A DNA stretch of 64,000 nucleotides from Parelaphostrongylus tenuis. Lineage: Eukaryota > Nematoda > Chromadorea > Rhabditida > Metastrongylidae. Position numbers and translations under genes: made by a program. This document shows positions 11,275 to 21,727 of this stretch, in pieces (positions within the stretch are counted from its first letter, which is position 1; the number at the start of each line of letters is the position of its first letter). The notes beneath the pieces were generated by a model. The model was not told the DNA's origin. It worked only from the letters and a program-made list of their open reading frames with translations, and did no database searches. The stretch is taken from positions 1 through 64,000 of the forward strand of contig JAHQIW010000508.1 of the NCBI GenBank assembly GCA_019055375.1, read 5' to 3'.

Positions 11275-12590
11275 TCGGACCAAAAAAATCTAAAAAGCAA
11301 TGTGTGTTAAAATGACAATTATCAATTATGAATGAATGACAATTGTCAATTATGAATGAAGCCAATCGGATTTCTAGGATTATTTGCTTTGAATCACTTG
11401 AAGAACTGACTTAAGCCACTTCGAAAGTGTTTAACTATTAAATGAATTCAAAAAAAATTCACTATACTGATTGAGCCATAAAGAATTATGCTGTGACTCA
11501 GATCTCGAAATGATTACAAGGAGTTGATAGCTTTTCATAACATCCATCTTGATAAGAAATATCGAGTTCAAGAAGGTGACTAAGGATGCCACAGTTCAGT
11601 GACACGTCAAACAAGATCTGATGACTTGTTGCGGTATATTTTCCACAACTAATCCAGACAAGGTTTCTTCTTTTTGCTCAAATCAGTGGATTCCTGGCGC
11701 AATTTCATTCTCCTCCTGTATCAGCAGGAGTGCATGTGCGCGGTAGTCAGAGGTGCTCTGCGTCGCGCACAGGTCAGTGATACGATTTTGCGTTTATAGC
11801 CACCAAGCCATCCATCCATCCTCCGAGATCGGTATATCAGTACCAGATCTGTCCAGGAAGATAAGCAGCACTAACTCAATACACCAATAGGCCACCACAA
11901 GTGACTGTATAGGCTAATATGCATTTCATCACCTAGAACGACTTTAAAACTTGAAAACGAATGCATGGCTCATCCTTCAGAAATCGATCAATAATGAGAA
12001 CTTCATTCCTTATAGCATTATCAACACCCTTCAGCAAAATTCTGTAAAAGGTCTTAACAGAGAAGATTTGAGGACAGTTCAACGAGGTTATCAACATATA
12101 GCAATCACGATTTCTGATCTTTAGGAATTTATTGTTAGAAGCGTTCCGCACCAATACTTGCTCTTCGTTTTCATCATTAGACGCCGTCTTGTACACAATT
12201 TTCATAAATATCATTTGTAACGCCAGTGCTTATTTGATTGTAAATGTTTCTTTTTTGGAAAAGTCGGAATTTTATGTCGCAGCATTAAAAATGAGAAAGC
12301 AGGAACCAATTTTAACCTGTGACACCTGCTGAATCGGCGTAATCACTGTAGTGCTTTTTTACTGAGGTCTTCACTGCGCCTTGTTTTCATTCAAAAATTT
12401 ACAGTTACTTTTTAAGAAGTCTAATTTCGTGTGCTTTGAAGCAGCAGTTTCTGGCCCAATACTAGTTTCAAAAAACTTCGTTGTAAATCATGCGGACTGA
12501 GAATCTCCAGCACGCTTGAAAAGATCACACTGGTTATCTATCATTGTCAATCACATACAGTGCTGAGTAATAAATACGTTGCTGTTTTGT
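11275..12590 (+). repeat. Large inverted repeat 1, right arm
   Basis: Partner of the arm at 8855-10155. It ends about 85 bases before the first exon of gene copy A and so contains that gene's presumed promoter region. Its distal half (from about 12100) is also similar to the upstream region of copy F (about 45.93-46.28 kb), including the GAAAACGAAGAGCAAG-type neighbourhood, a TTGTAAATGTTT segment and a CACTGTAGT segment. That fits an ancestral gene flank from which the left arm was copied in inverse orientation. Confidence 0.85.
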
Positions 12591-12673
12591 GAGCAATGTG
12601 ATGCAAAAGATCTAAAATTTATTTTCAGTTCAATCTACAATGCTTGCTTGAATTTTTAGGAGATCGAAAAAAC

Positions 12674-14207
12674 ATGGTAAGACGTTAACTGATCCTTTTA
12701 TGACTTCGCTGTTAGCCACAATTTCGGCAGCGTTGGGATGTGGAGTGATGCCTGCAGAACAATGTAATTAATAATGATTGTTATCTCACTACATATACTT
12801 CGAATATCATATTGAATCATGTGAACATCAATCAGAATGAATAAATCAAGCATCTCATCAATACCCAGAAGCTGTCGTAATTCGAAGCCTTTGACAAGAG
12901 GATTTTGATTCAAAAAAAGGAAGGAAAAATAGGCTCGCAATTTTATCCAATATAATGATAAGTGTATAGTATAAAATAAAAACTATACAATCTCGTTGCA
13001 GCAAGCACCAGAACCTTCGCAGTCACAGGGTTTTCTTTGCCTGTTGCTATGGTTTACACAGAAAAGATTGAGAAATCTGCCTGTGTTCCTGGTATTGTAA
13101 ATAGCAGAAAAGGAGCTCAGATATTTGTTTAACGTCTTGTGATGCAAACAGTAAGTTGCCAGCTCTTGGCTTCCTAGTGAGATTTTCTCTTCCTTTTCGT
13201 AAATTCTGAGAAAACGTAGGATGTGAGCCCCCATTTCCTCGTAGTTTGTCGGCCTCCTAATGCTAACGTACGTATGGATATACATCATTTGACTGAAACT
13301 ACTCCAAACTAAGTTTCAAAACAGTGAAAAAAATAATTCTTTTGTGGCCTTTGATGTTCTCGAACTCCAAGCACGAAGTGCGCTCCTATCTGATGCTGTA
13401 ATCACGGCGATTTTGGATCAACTATCTGTTAACATCACTTACGAACCAAAGGAATGCCAGGAAGTTGTCCTTAGCCCAACGGAAGTGGGTAGATCTTCAA
13501 TGAGCAACTTCCATCGGAAATATTGCAAAAGAACTATAACAAGCATTAAAGAGACGTAACCGTGCTTATTGGTGTCTAGAGATTTTAATGACTCAAGGAA
13601 AATAACCAGAAAGTGTTACAGAATATGAGAAAAACCAGCACAAAGACTAAAAAATTGGAGCTTTCGTAATTGGTGATACTTCCAGCAACTTTCTTATAAC
13701 TTCTCATGAAACTGACATTCCTCTAGAAAAAGTCCATTATATTTTTGAAAAGTAGAAGAAAACTAGTGCCCAGAACTATCCCTATCATTTTTCAGCTTTT
13801 ACTGCAATGAGGAACTTTCTTGAGAAGTGTAGTCCTCTTGTGGCCGATGCGATGGCGAAGGGGATTATTTCACAACGCTGCATCATCGCTGGCAGTGCGG
13901 TGACTGGAATATGCACAGCAAAAATGTATATGAAAGGAATTTGTATGGCTACACTGAAAGAAGTGACAACAGTGCCTGTTTCCGCCAATCTCACGCCAAT
14001 TTCAGGAACTCTCGTAATTTGAACAGCCTTATTTCTTACGCAAATTCGCTTTGTAAAACGGAAAACTGTGTAGAGAACAAACATCATCATGGCAACTTAG
14101 TGAGAATGGTGTGGCAAGGTGTAGTGAACAGGGCGATCAGAATGCTGGCATTAGGACCGTTTGGATCAAATTTTGTCTCGGCATCGGCCACTGTCGGTGG
14201 AAACTGA
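12674..14207 (+). pseudogene. Secreted-protein family copy A (five-exon pseudogene)
   Basis: Five exons are visible: 12674-12763 (ends GCGVMPAEQ), 13002-13150 (TRTFAVTGFSLPVAMVY to VMQT), 13347-13488 (FDVLELQARSALL to the donor), 13796-14013 (CIIAGSAVTGIC to ISGTL) and 14074-14207 (LALGPFGSNF to ATVGGN and stop). Exon 2 is 149 bases, exactly as in copy D. Damage: a one-base loss in exon 1 after the ATG, an in-frame TAA in exon 2 just before RLVMQT, loss of the AG acceptor before exon 3 (the bases there read TTGTG), and an indel plus stop at the ANW motif of exon 5. Exon 4 seems extended at its 5' end relative to other copies. I infer an ancestral small secreted protein; I do not know its function. 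Confidence 0.8.
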
Positions 14208-14399
14208 AACTGAGCTGTGATGTACTCAAGACTAACATTCTCATTGTAGTGATATTGGTGTAGCATTACAATTCCAATAAATTGGCAAATCGCATGAGTG
14301 TTGTTGACCAGTCAGATCAAAGTATTAAATTACATAATAATGTGCAAGCTGATAAACTTCGTCTTAGTAATTCTTCAAAAAGTACCTAAGAAATTTCCA

Positions 14400-15480
14400 T
14401 ATTAAGTTTTTTTTAAGAAGAACTACTTTTTAGCTATTATCGAAAACATATTACCCCGATGGTGGCCACTGAGAAACTAGTTGAAGAAAGATTACAAAAA
14501 CGAAAACAATGAATAGCTTTAAATGAAAGCCTAGAACTTGTTTTACAGTGGCTCCACCCTGAGGCTCCCCAAAATCTACTCGCCTGCCCATCTAGATTGT
14601 AAGAATGGCATATCCGCCGTAAAAAATATTCGGTAAACATAACAATAAAACACTTTCAAATGTGGTAAATTGCCGATTGCTCGTTGGCTTTGCCGTATAT
14701 CTCATGAAACGCCGTAGGAGTGATAAACAAAAAAGCCTTAGTTATTCAAGGCATGTTTAACGTTTCCGTCTATACGTCTGCGATTCTGGAATTCGCAATC
14801 TTGCCTATTAGCCAATGGTGAAAGATTCTGGACTACATACATATACACGCAATCTGACAATAGATTGAAGGGTTATATCAGGTTTCATCGCTTTTATAAA
14901 AGCAAAGCGGTAGAAAGACGTGAAAGACATTCTTTAAAAAATCAAGCCAAAAAAAATTCGTCCACTTGAAGATGTTCAGACTAATATAATTAAGAGAACT
15001 GAGTGGTGAGCAAAAACACTGGCTGTCAGCTAACGGGATTTATAAAGCGAAATCGCATATCCGACCAAACCTGTTAAAGGTTGGTGGCTGATAGCTAACA
15101 GAGAGATGTTGAAGAATGAGTTGTCGGGCAGTCCCTGGATAGGATGAAACGTGGGTTCGATTCCCGCCTGAGGTCGTGTTTTTGCTCACCACTCAATTCT
15201 CTTAGTTATATTGATAACATCAGTAAAGTGCGAAAAAAGCAGTAGAAATACTGTAATTTCGATATTCAGACTCTTTTAACTTCTTAAGTGGATTCCGTCG
15301 ACTGCGCACAGCACCAGTAAGGGTGAAAACACTGCCGAGAGAAATGCTTAAGAGGTTTGTCGTGATGTGACTAGAATCTAGAGTCGCAATTAATTAAATT
15401 ATGGAAATATTTGACCACGCAGACTACAACTACTGACGCCTCACGGTGAATTCGGTATAAAATGAGCTCTTGAATATTCT
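14400..15480 (+). repeat. Duplicated flank segment, copy 2
   Basis: Partner of 6595-7500, about 7.9 kb away, and located just downstream of gene copy A. A SINE-like element at about 14994-15210 interrupts the homology here and is absent from the other copy, so it entered after the duplication. Confidence 0.55.
14994..15210 (+). repeat. SINE-like element with B-box
   Basis: Begins AAGAGAACTGAGTGGTGAGC and ends with a near-perfect complement (GCTCACCACTCAATTCTCTT), so it has inverted ends. Inside, GGTTCGATTCC near 15153 is an exact polymerase III B-box preceded by CAGTCCCTGGATAGGATG, which is shared with the elements at 15.78-16.09 kb. The A-box region is degraded. Confidence 0.6.
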
Positions 15481-15782
15481 TTTATCTTCTCTGTGTACTT
15501 GGGCGCAATTAAACAAGCTGTTTAGTACTGAAGGCATCTCGAAAGAACTGACAATGGACTTATAATTTGTGTTTTTGAATGCATTTTTTTGTAGTGGTAC
15601 GATGTTTCCGACACGCTTAAGAGATTATAGCTTTATTTCGAGTGTTTCATTAAGACCACGCCCAAATTTCAATGAATCCATTCATTATCATTTGAGCCAA
15701 CGTGTCATGTGGTCTGGTAAGGGCTCTTGTACAGCCCAAAACACGTGTTTCGACCTTACAGTCTCGTTAGTCTTTACACCTA

Positions 15783-15933
15783 AGAGAATTGAGCGGTGAG
15801 CAAAAGTACGACCTCAGACGAGAGTCGAAACCGCGTTTAATCCATGCCAGGGACGTGTGCTACCACTACACCATCGACGTACATTTGCGCCACCACTCAT
15901 TCTTCAACATCTCTATATCAGCTATCAGCCACC
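15783..15933 (-). repeat. SINE-like element, tRNA-type promoter (minus copy)
   Basis: On the minus strand it reads GATGGTGTAGTGGTAGCACAC, about 35 bases, then GCGGTTTCGACTC, then a tail GCTCACCGCTCAATTCTCTT. TGGTGTAGTGG fits the A-box consensus; the B-box has one extra base. It is arranged head-to-head with the next element. Confidence 0.65.
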
Positions 15934-15942
15934 AATCTCTAA

Positions 15943-16085
15943 CAAAGATGTTGATGTATGAGTGGTGAAGCAAATGTACCACCGTGGTGTAGTGGTAGCA
16001 CTCGTCCCTGGTATGGATGGAACGCGAGTTCGACTCCATCTGAGGTCGTATTTTTGCACACCACTCAGTTTTCTTAGGTATATTG
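15943..16085 (+). repeat. SINE-like element, tRNA-type promoter (plus copy)
   Basis: Contains an A-box match TGGTGTAGTGG at 15985-15995 and a B-box match AGTTCGACTCC at 16027-16037, one base off consensus, with about 31 bases between. That is normal tRNA spacing. It ends GCACACCACTCAGTTTTCTT. The sequence between the boxes does not fold into an obvious full cloverleaf with anticodon, so I call it a tRNA-derived short interspersed element rather than a tRNA gene. Confidence 0.65.
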
Positions 16086-16194
16086 ACAATGGGCTGTAAT
16101 GCATTTATTACCATGCACTACGATTATGGAAGTATCTGAGTGTATTTTTCGTATGAAAATTCTCGGTTTCTTTCTGTTAGACGGCAATAAAGGA

Positions 16195-17030
16195 ATATTC
16201 GACCTCATTCGCTAGACAAGAGTTTTCCATATGAGTGCTAATAACCTTCGAAAGCTCAAATCTCTGGCTAAAGCCCTATCTAGCCGGTTTTTCAAAACAC
16301 TCTTTTGTAACGCTGTAAAATCTAAATTAAAATTATGTCCCACACGACCACGTGCTTTGTTTCTTATCTCACTTATGTTTCGCTGGACAAAATCTCTTCC
16401 TTAGAATGCTAGTACTCACTCAATAGCAAAAATTCTGAAGACTCAAAAATGTGTTTCGAAAAGCTCTTTATAAGCGCTATAGGAGAAAGTAAATAATTGT
16501 GTTTTACACCTCGCTGAACACAGCTCTTTCTTTAGAGTACTAGTAACTATTTGATAGCGTAAGTTTCAACGATTCCGACGCCGTGTTTAGCTTCTGGAAA
16601 TATTGTTAGAGCGGAGAACAAGATCGAGTTTTACACTTCAGGCGAGATTGTTTATTGGCTAGTCTATGGTGTCCGGAGAGCCGGTTCAGTTGATCGACGC
16701 ATTGGCCGTTGGATGTGTAGGATGGAATTTGTTATTCAAATGGGAATTTATTCTCCGCTCTGAATGAAACTATAAATAAACAGTGAATCAGATATTAACA
16801 ATGTTTCTCTACACGTTGATATGCTTTTCGTGCTTCTAGCGAATTATACGCGCCATAAAAATAAAGGCGAAGGGCGGATGTGGAATATACTTTTTATTTT
16901 GGATGCGTTATAAAGGTGTCTTTTCAAAAACCGGCCGCATATGGCTCCTGTCATAAGTTCAAGCTTTGGAATGGTTACCAACACTCCTAGAAAAAATCCA
17001 AAGCCAGCGAATGAGGTCGGTTTTTCACTT
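16195..17030. repeat. Foldback (long terminal inverted repeat) element
   Basis: The left end (CCTCATTCGCTAG... then a TTGTAACGCTG segment) is complementary in order to the right end (GCGTTATAAAGG... then CCAGCGAATGAGG). The same terminal sequence recurs at about 36.55-37.39 and 40.03-40.72 kb, and in part at 19.65-19.78 kb. No transposase frame lies inside, so this is a non-autonomous DNA element. Confidence 0.6.
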
Positions 17031-17309
17031 GTCCTCTCACATGCAAGTATCCATAATCTTACCTGAGTGATATAGCGCTTCAAAAGTCCTTTATAAAAAG
17101 TATGTGTATTTTTGAATACTCCTAGAATTGTGCATTAAAAGTTATCGAAAGCTTAATGAAATTTTCGCATGCAGTGCGCAGCGCCATTTTTGACGAACAA
17201 TTGACCGATTTCTCATTCCCACTAATTATCATGACTTCAGGGTATCTCATGCAATGAGACAGTTTCAAAACTGGAAGATTTTCATGGCAATTTCTAACTG
17301 TCCTCTTAG

Positions 17310-18315
17310 CCCGTTCATTTCATTCTAGTCCGTGGTCTCAATGTGAATTTCTTCAGATCTTCTCCTAAGTCCAATTTTCGCGTCAAAATCTTTGACAGTA
17401 AGCTTGAATGATGCATGGTCTTCCTTGAAAATTTTTCGAGGTCCATACGAAACGATTCGACTTCGTCTTCGTCATAGCTTGATGTTGGTGCGCAAGCAAT
17501 GAAGATGGTCAAAGCCGGCATTGATCCACATCGTTTCAACCGTAATCGCCCGATACGGGTTCTTAATTATTCAATTAATCGATGTTCACGGTCAAATTCG
17601 ATTTGACGAGGACACCAACGCCTCCGGCACCTCTGCAATCGCATGTTCCAAGAAACAATTCTTCTTCGTTGTCATAAACAACGTGAAAGGAATGGCGTCT
17701 TCTCGTTTTAGTCAGGCCAATGACGTCGTACATTATTCTTTCTGCTTGATTCAATAGATCATTAACATTGGATATGTGACCAAGTGTTCCTGCATTGTAG
17801 GTACAGATCGCCATCTTAGGCCGTTTCGATTTTGGCGACCTAGTTTGGCGCTCAGATTCTAGCAGCCTCTCCACCTCGTCCTACCCGGCGCTGCTGTACC
17901 GGGGGCTCTTTTGTGGGTCAGGGGAATGAGGCCCATATTTGTTACTGGTTTAAACATTTTGATACCCAACGAATATCTCGCTGTGCTCTGAACATGAGGC
18001 TGGGAATCACGAGTAGCTTGTCAGTCTCTCTCAAAGGAGCGGGAGGAGCTTATTAGGTGGAGGTGACTTCTAACCGCCTCCCATGGACTTTCCAAAAGTT
18101 TGATTGAAGGCTCTTGGCCGACTTGACTCGCAGAAATAGCGGTTTGTCAAATTGGCGCCACAGTGGCAGGGAGCTCGTTTCCTGAATCCACCTGCGTCTC
18201 TGGGAAGCACACATTCGTTTTTGGCTTACGTCGAGTTTATCTATCCACCATCTAGGGACGCGCGATGTACCCTCGCGCCTAACCGGACGGGATCCCTCAA
18301 AGAAAGATATCAGTG
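17310..18315 (-). mobile_element. RTE retrotransposon fragment: 5' leader plus start of endonuclease only
   Basis: From 18315 down, the minus strand matches the 5' leader of the full element (compare about 25.0-24.57 kb), then its first about 180 codons: [80 protein letters not shown]. The catalytic ETRR of the intact copy reads KTRR here, so the metal-binding Glu is lost. Homology ends at about 17310, where the full element continues for more than 2 kb. A copy keeping only its 5' end is unusual for an element that normally truncates at the 5' side. Confidence 0.75.
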
Positions 18316-18329
18316 GTCAAAGAGGAAGA

Positions 18330-19375
18330 TATGCTATTGCAACATCATGTTACTACCTAAGAAGAGGTTAACCAGTCTACTGTCGTTCACCATTTGGTAC
18401 TCATTGGGAGAGCGAAAAACGTTGGTGCAAAAGTAATGGCGATTCAATTACAGAAACCCAACAGCAACACGCCGCACCCCGAATGTTCTAAAAGTTGAAC
18501 AAATTAAGCTACGATAATTTGCTTTTCCTCCATAATTTGCCTGACCTCGGCCTACCGGCCACTCATTTCTTCAAGCATGACGATAACTTCTCGCAAGGAA
18601 AATACTCCACAATTAACAGGATGCAAAAATCTTTCCACGAGTTCGTCAAATCGTGAGAGACCGACTATCATGTCACAGGATTAGACAGCCTCATTTGGCA
18701 AAATATGTTGACTGTAATGGCTCTTATTTAGAAAATAAAGATTATTTAGCCTAGTTATCAGAATTTGGACTTATAAAATCTAAACCGTTACTATCACACC
18801 AACCTAATATAATGACTACTTTTCTATGGTGAGTTTTATGAGCGCGTTTACAGGATATGTTTTTTGCTTATATTATTGATATAGACCATTTAAACTTTCC
18901 AGGATCGAGTGCCTGCCAACCTCGGCACTGATAGGTTAATTCACTAATTTTTTGATGATCAGATCGAGGATGTCAATAAGACTTTTATTGAGTACATTAC
19001 GAGCTGACATTTCTACATTAGTTTTCCCTTCTTCAAGCGCTCATCAATCAAGTATTACTTTTCCAGAAATTCGAAATATAATCTTTTCTTTAAATTCGGT
19101 CTATGCTGATAACAGAAATTGTTTGAGATGATGCTTCGGAATTTCGAAGTGATCTGGCTAAACTTTTTTTTTCCGCCCACCAGCTAAGTGTGATTTGAAA
19201 AAAAAACCCTCTTCAATCACTATCTGAGATAGTCTTCATATACCATATACCCTGCTTCAAATCTATTCAAAAAATTTGCTGCTGCTGATATTTCAAAACT
19301 TTATGTTTGCTATTCTATTGTTATTCCTGCATGGTTTTTGAAACTATCGCTTCACTAGAGTCTGCGGGAAAGTAA
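18330..19375. other. No recognisable gene
   Basis: AT-rich, only short open frames, no repeat matches noticed. Confidence 0.4.
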
Positions 19376-19379
19376 GATT

Positions 19380-19800
19380 GAGTTTCACATACGCGACGCT
19401 GCTTGTTGACGTATGTGTGCTGGAGAGAGGTGGGCTGCGAATGGATTCCATACGGCCATCGATCGATTGCACATATGGAGTGCAATTTTCATTTTTTAAG
19501 CTTGAGACTTTTTCTGCTTTGAGAAACTTCAGATAAAACGTATGGTCCTGATACTACAATATTTCCTCTACACGTTTCATGTATTTTTGTGCTTCCTGCG
19601 AGGTAACAGTGAAAACCCGCGGCGGCTGTAAAACATAATTATCCTATATGCTACAACGTAACAGAAAGGCTTTTCAAAAACAACCATGTGCAGCTCTATG
19701 CGGAGATTTAAGCTTTCGAATGATAACTGACAATCTTATAAAAAGTTTTTGTTCAGTGAGAGGGGTTGTTTCGCCATCTCTTGCCGTCTATCAGAAAAGG
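19380..19800. repeat. Partial foldback element
   Basis: The right part (about 19650-19780) matches the terminal repeat of the foldback family (a CTACAACGTAACAGAAAGGC segment followed by a GCTTTTCAAAAAC segment). The part before it resembles the interior of the 16.2-kb element (a CTCTACACGTT...GTGCTTC segment). A matching left terminus was not found. Confidence 0.4.
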
Positions 19801-20460
19801 CCCGAATTTATTCTAATATCGAAGGGCAAATTTCAACAATGCATGAACTTCCAATGCCTTTTTTTACCAATCTTGTATCATATGTTTTATATCTTGTAAG
19901 ACATGCGATAATGAATACATAGGCAGAACATTCTAAACCTCTTCATACCCCTATTGAAAGAAACACCTATACGGAAAGTCAAATAATTGCCTAACCAGTC
20001 TCCTTAGGTATATATAGGACGGAAAGGCATAACGGTGACAGCTCTGTGTGATGGTAGTAGGCATTTCGGGTAAAAATCTAGAACGTGAGAGCAAAATTTT
20101 TGAGGTCTTTTGCCTAAACTTTAGAAGTCCACGAATGATTAAAAGGATAGAGTGTCTAACACACAGCCAGCTATATGACAATCTATATCTTGACTGATTC
20201 ACTAGTTTGAGTAACAATGCGCACTACCACGCATAACCTTACACCTGCATTCCACTAGATCTATTGGCACAAGAGGCTAGTCTAAGCGTTTTCCTACTGA
20301 TGAACGCAGCTAGTTTTACACCTGATAAGGCGTTAAGTGTGCTTCTTTTTAAAAGCTTTCATAAATACTCGTGAGCTCGAATGCATGTTTATAATTCGTA
20401 ATTACGGAGAAGATGCACGAAATTTTGGTCAAAGTAGAGATCAGTTCATTAAACCTTTAA
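19800..20460. other. No recognisable gene
   Basis: Short open frames only; nothing supported. Confidence 0.4.
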
Positions 20461-20467
20461 TCCCAGT

Positions 20468-20600
20468 GATGTAGAGTGATGTACAATACTTCTGAGTTAA
20501 CTAGGAGTAGATAACGCACATATGCAGAGAAATGTGGGAACGAGTCTCAGCTGACGCACAAGTTTTTGGCACATCACTCTACCATCAGTGGGTATATTAT
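20468..20600. repeat. Short inverted-end SINE-like relic
   Basis: Begins GTGATGTAGAGTGATGTAC and ends GGCACATCACTCTACCATCA, the same inverted ends as the element at 5771-6045, with a degraded GAGTCTCAGCTGACGCAC interior. Confidence 0.5.
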
Positions 20601-20604
20601 AATA

Positions 20605-21650
20605 TGATACCACAGCTAAAGACGGGCAAATAAAACGAATTCTGATTGATCGTCTTCAATCCGTCGCTCACAAATTCCTTGAGTAAGAAATTGGAAATTG
20701 ATTGGGAAAGCTTCATCTCCATTATTCGAGTACTAGAAATTGGAGATTACAATTGTTACGAATCTGCCAGGGAAAAGTCCTTGGAATTACGTATAATCCT
20801 ATGATCTTCTGCTCAGGAATGACAAACTGAAAGCATAATTCTTCACTGTTTAATTGACGGTTCTTTGATGAGAAATTTATGAACGCAAAGTTTAGCTGAA
20901 TAAGCCTGCCAACGGCATTTTAACTGATTTGTTAAAAGACAAGCAGATTGCGCCCGTGTTATTAAATTTTCCGTTTCAATACACTACTGTGGCCGGTGAA
21001 CGAAACATCGCTGAGTGAAAAGCACCATCGTCGCTTCCCTATAGTTTGAAACAATTGATATCAAAGATCAGCCAAGTTTTTCATAAACTTGTTGTGTTAT
21101 CAATAGCTATTGTGTAGATAAATATGCACCGAAGATTGTTGGGGCAATATACAAAGTATAACGGCATCAGACATGAGTTGAATCCCGCATTTCACCTGAA
21201 TTTCCTTCATTGATATAAACTATTGTAGGTGTCAGCTAGATTTTCCGGTATTGATGCTCTCTTTTTATGGCTAGATTAAACACGAAGCTTTTCAAAATCT
21301 TTATTATTGCCGAGGGTTTCGGCGGTTTCGCTCTTTATTTTACTCCAGAGCCACGATAACTTAAGGAGAGTGTCCCACAGCACTTGTTCTTCCTTCTTCT
21401 TCAGATGCTGGTACTTCGTTAACCATCGCATCAAGACGAATCTAGTAGTCGCGTAATGCACATTTCCACACTTGCACCACACTGCAAATCACTAGGCGAG
21501 TGATTGTGGTCTCAAAAATAAGTAAATGTTTTTAGGAATGGTTGAAATAGAATGCGACCTCTTCATACGGAGAAATTCCAGCTGCGCTATAAAGAATGTT
21601 TATATAAACATTATGGATGGCATCCTAGGTTGTAGTATGTTGAACGTATT
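20605..21650. other. No recognisable gene
   Basis: AT-rich sequence downstream of the retrotransposon insertion. Nothing supported. Confidence 0.4.
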
Positions 21651-21654
21651 AGGT

Positions 21655-21664
21655 ACAATCGTAT
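21655..21664. repeat. Candidate target-site duplication, 3' side of the RTE element
   Basis: ACAATCGTAT directly abuts the GTGATAC repeat tail and differs by one A from the sequence at 25014-25024 on the 5' side. Confidence 0.5.
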
Positions 21665-21727
21665 CACCTGTATCACCTGTCGTCCCGTTGATCGTTGAGT
21701 GACTCGAGCGGTACCATGCAATTTTTT

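Noticed and set aside
15985..16037. Genuine tRNA gene
   Set aside because: A and B boxes are well spaced, but there is no paired acceptor stem or clear anticodon arm, and the sequence is repeated with conserved non-tRNA tails.
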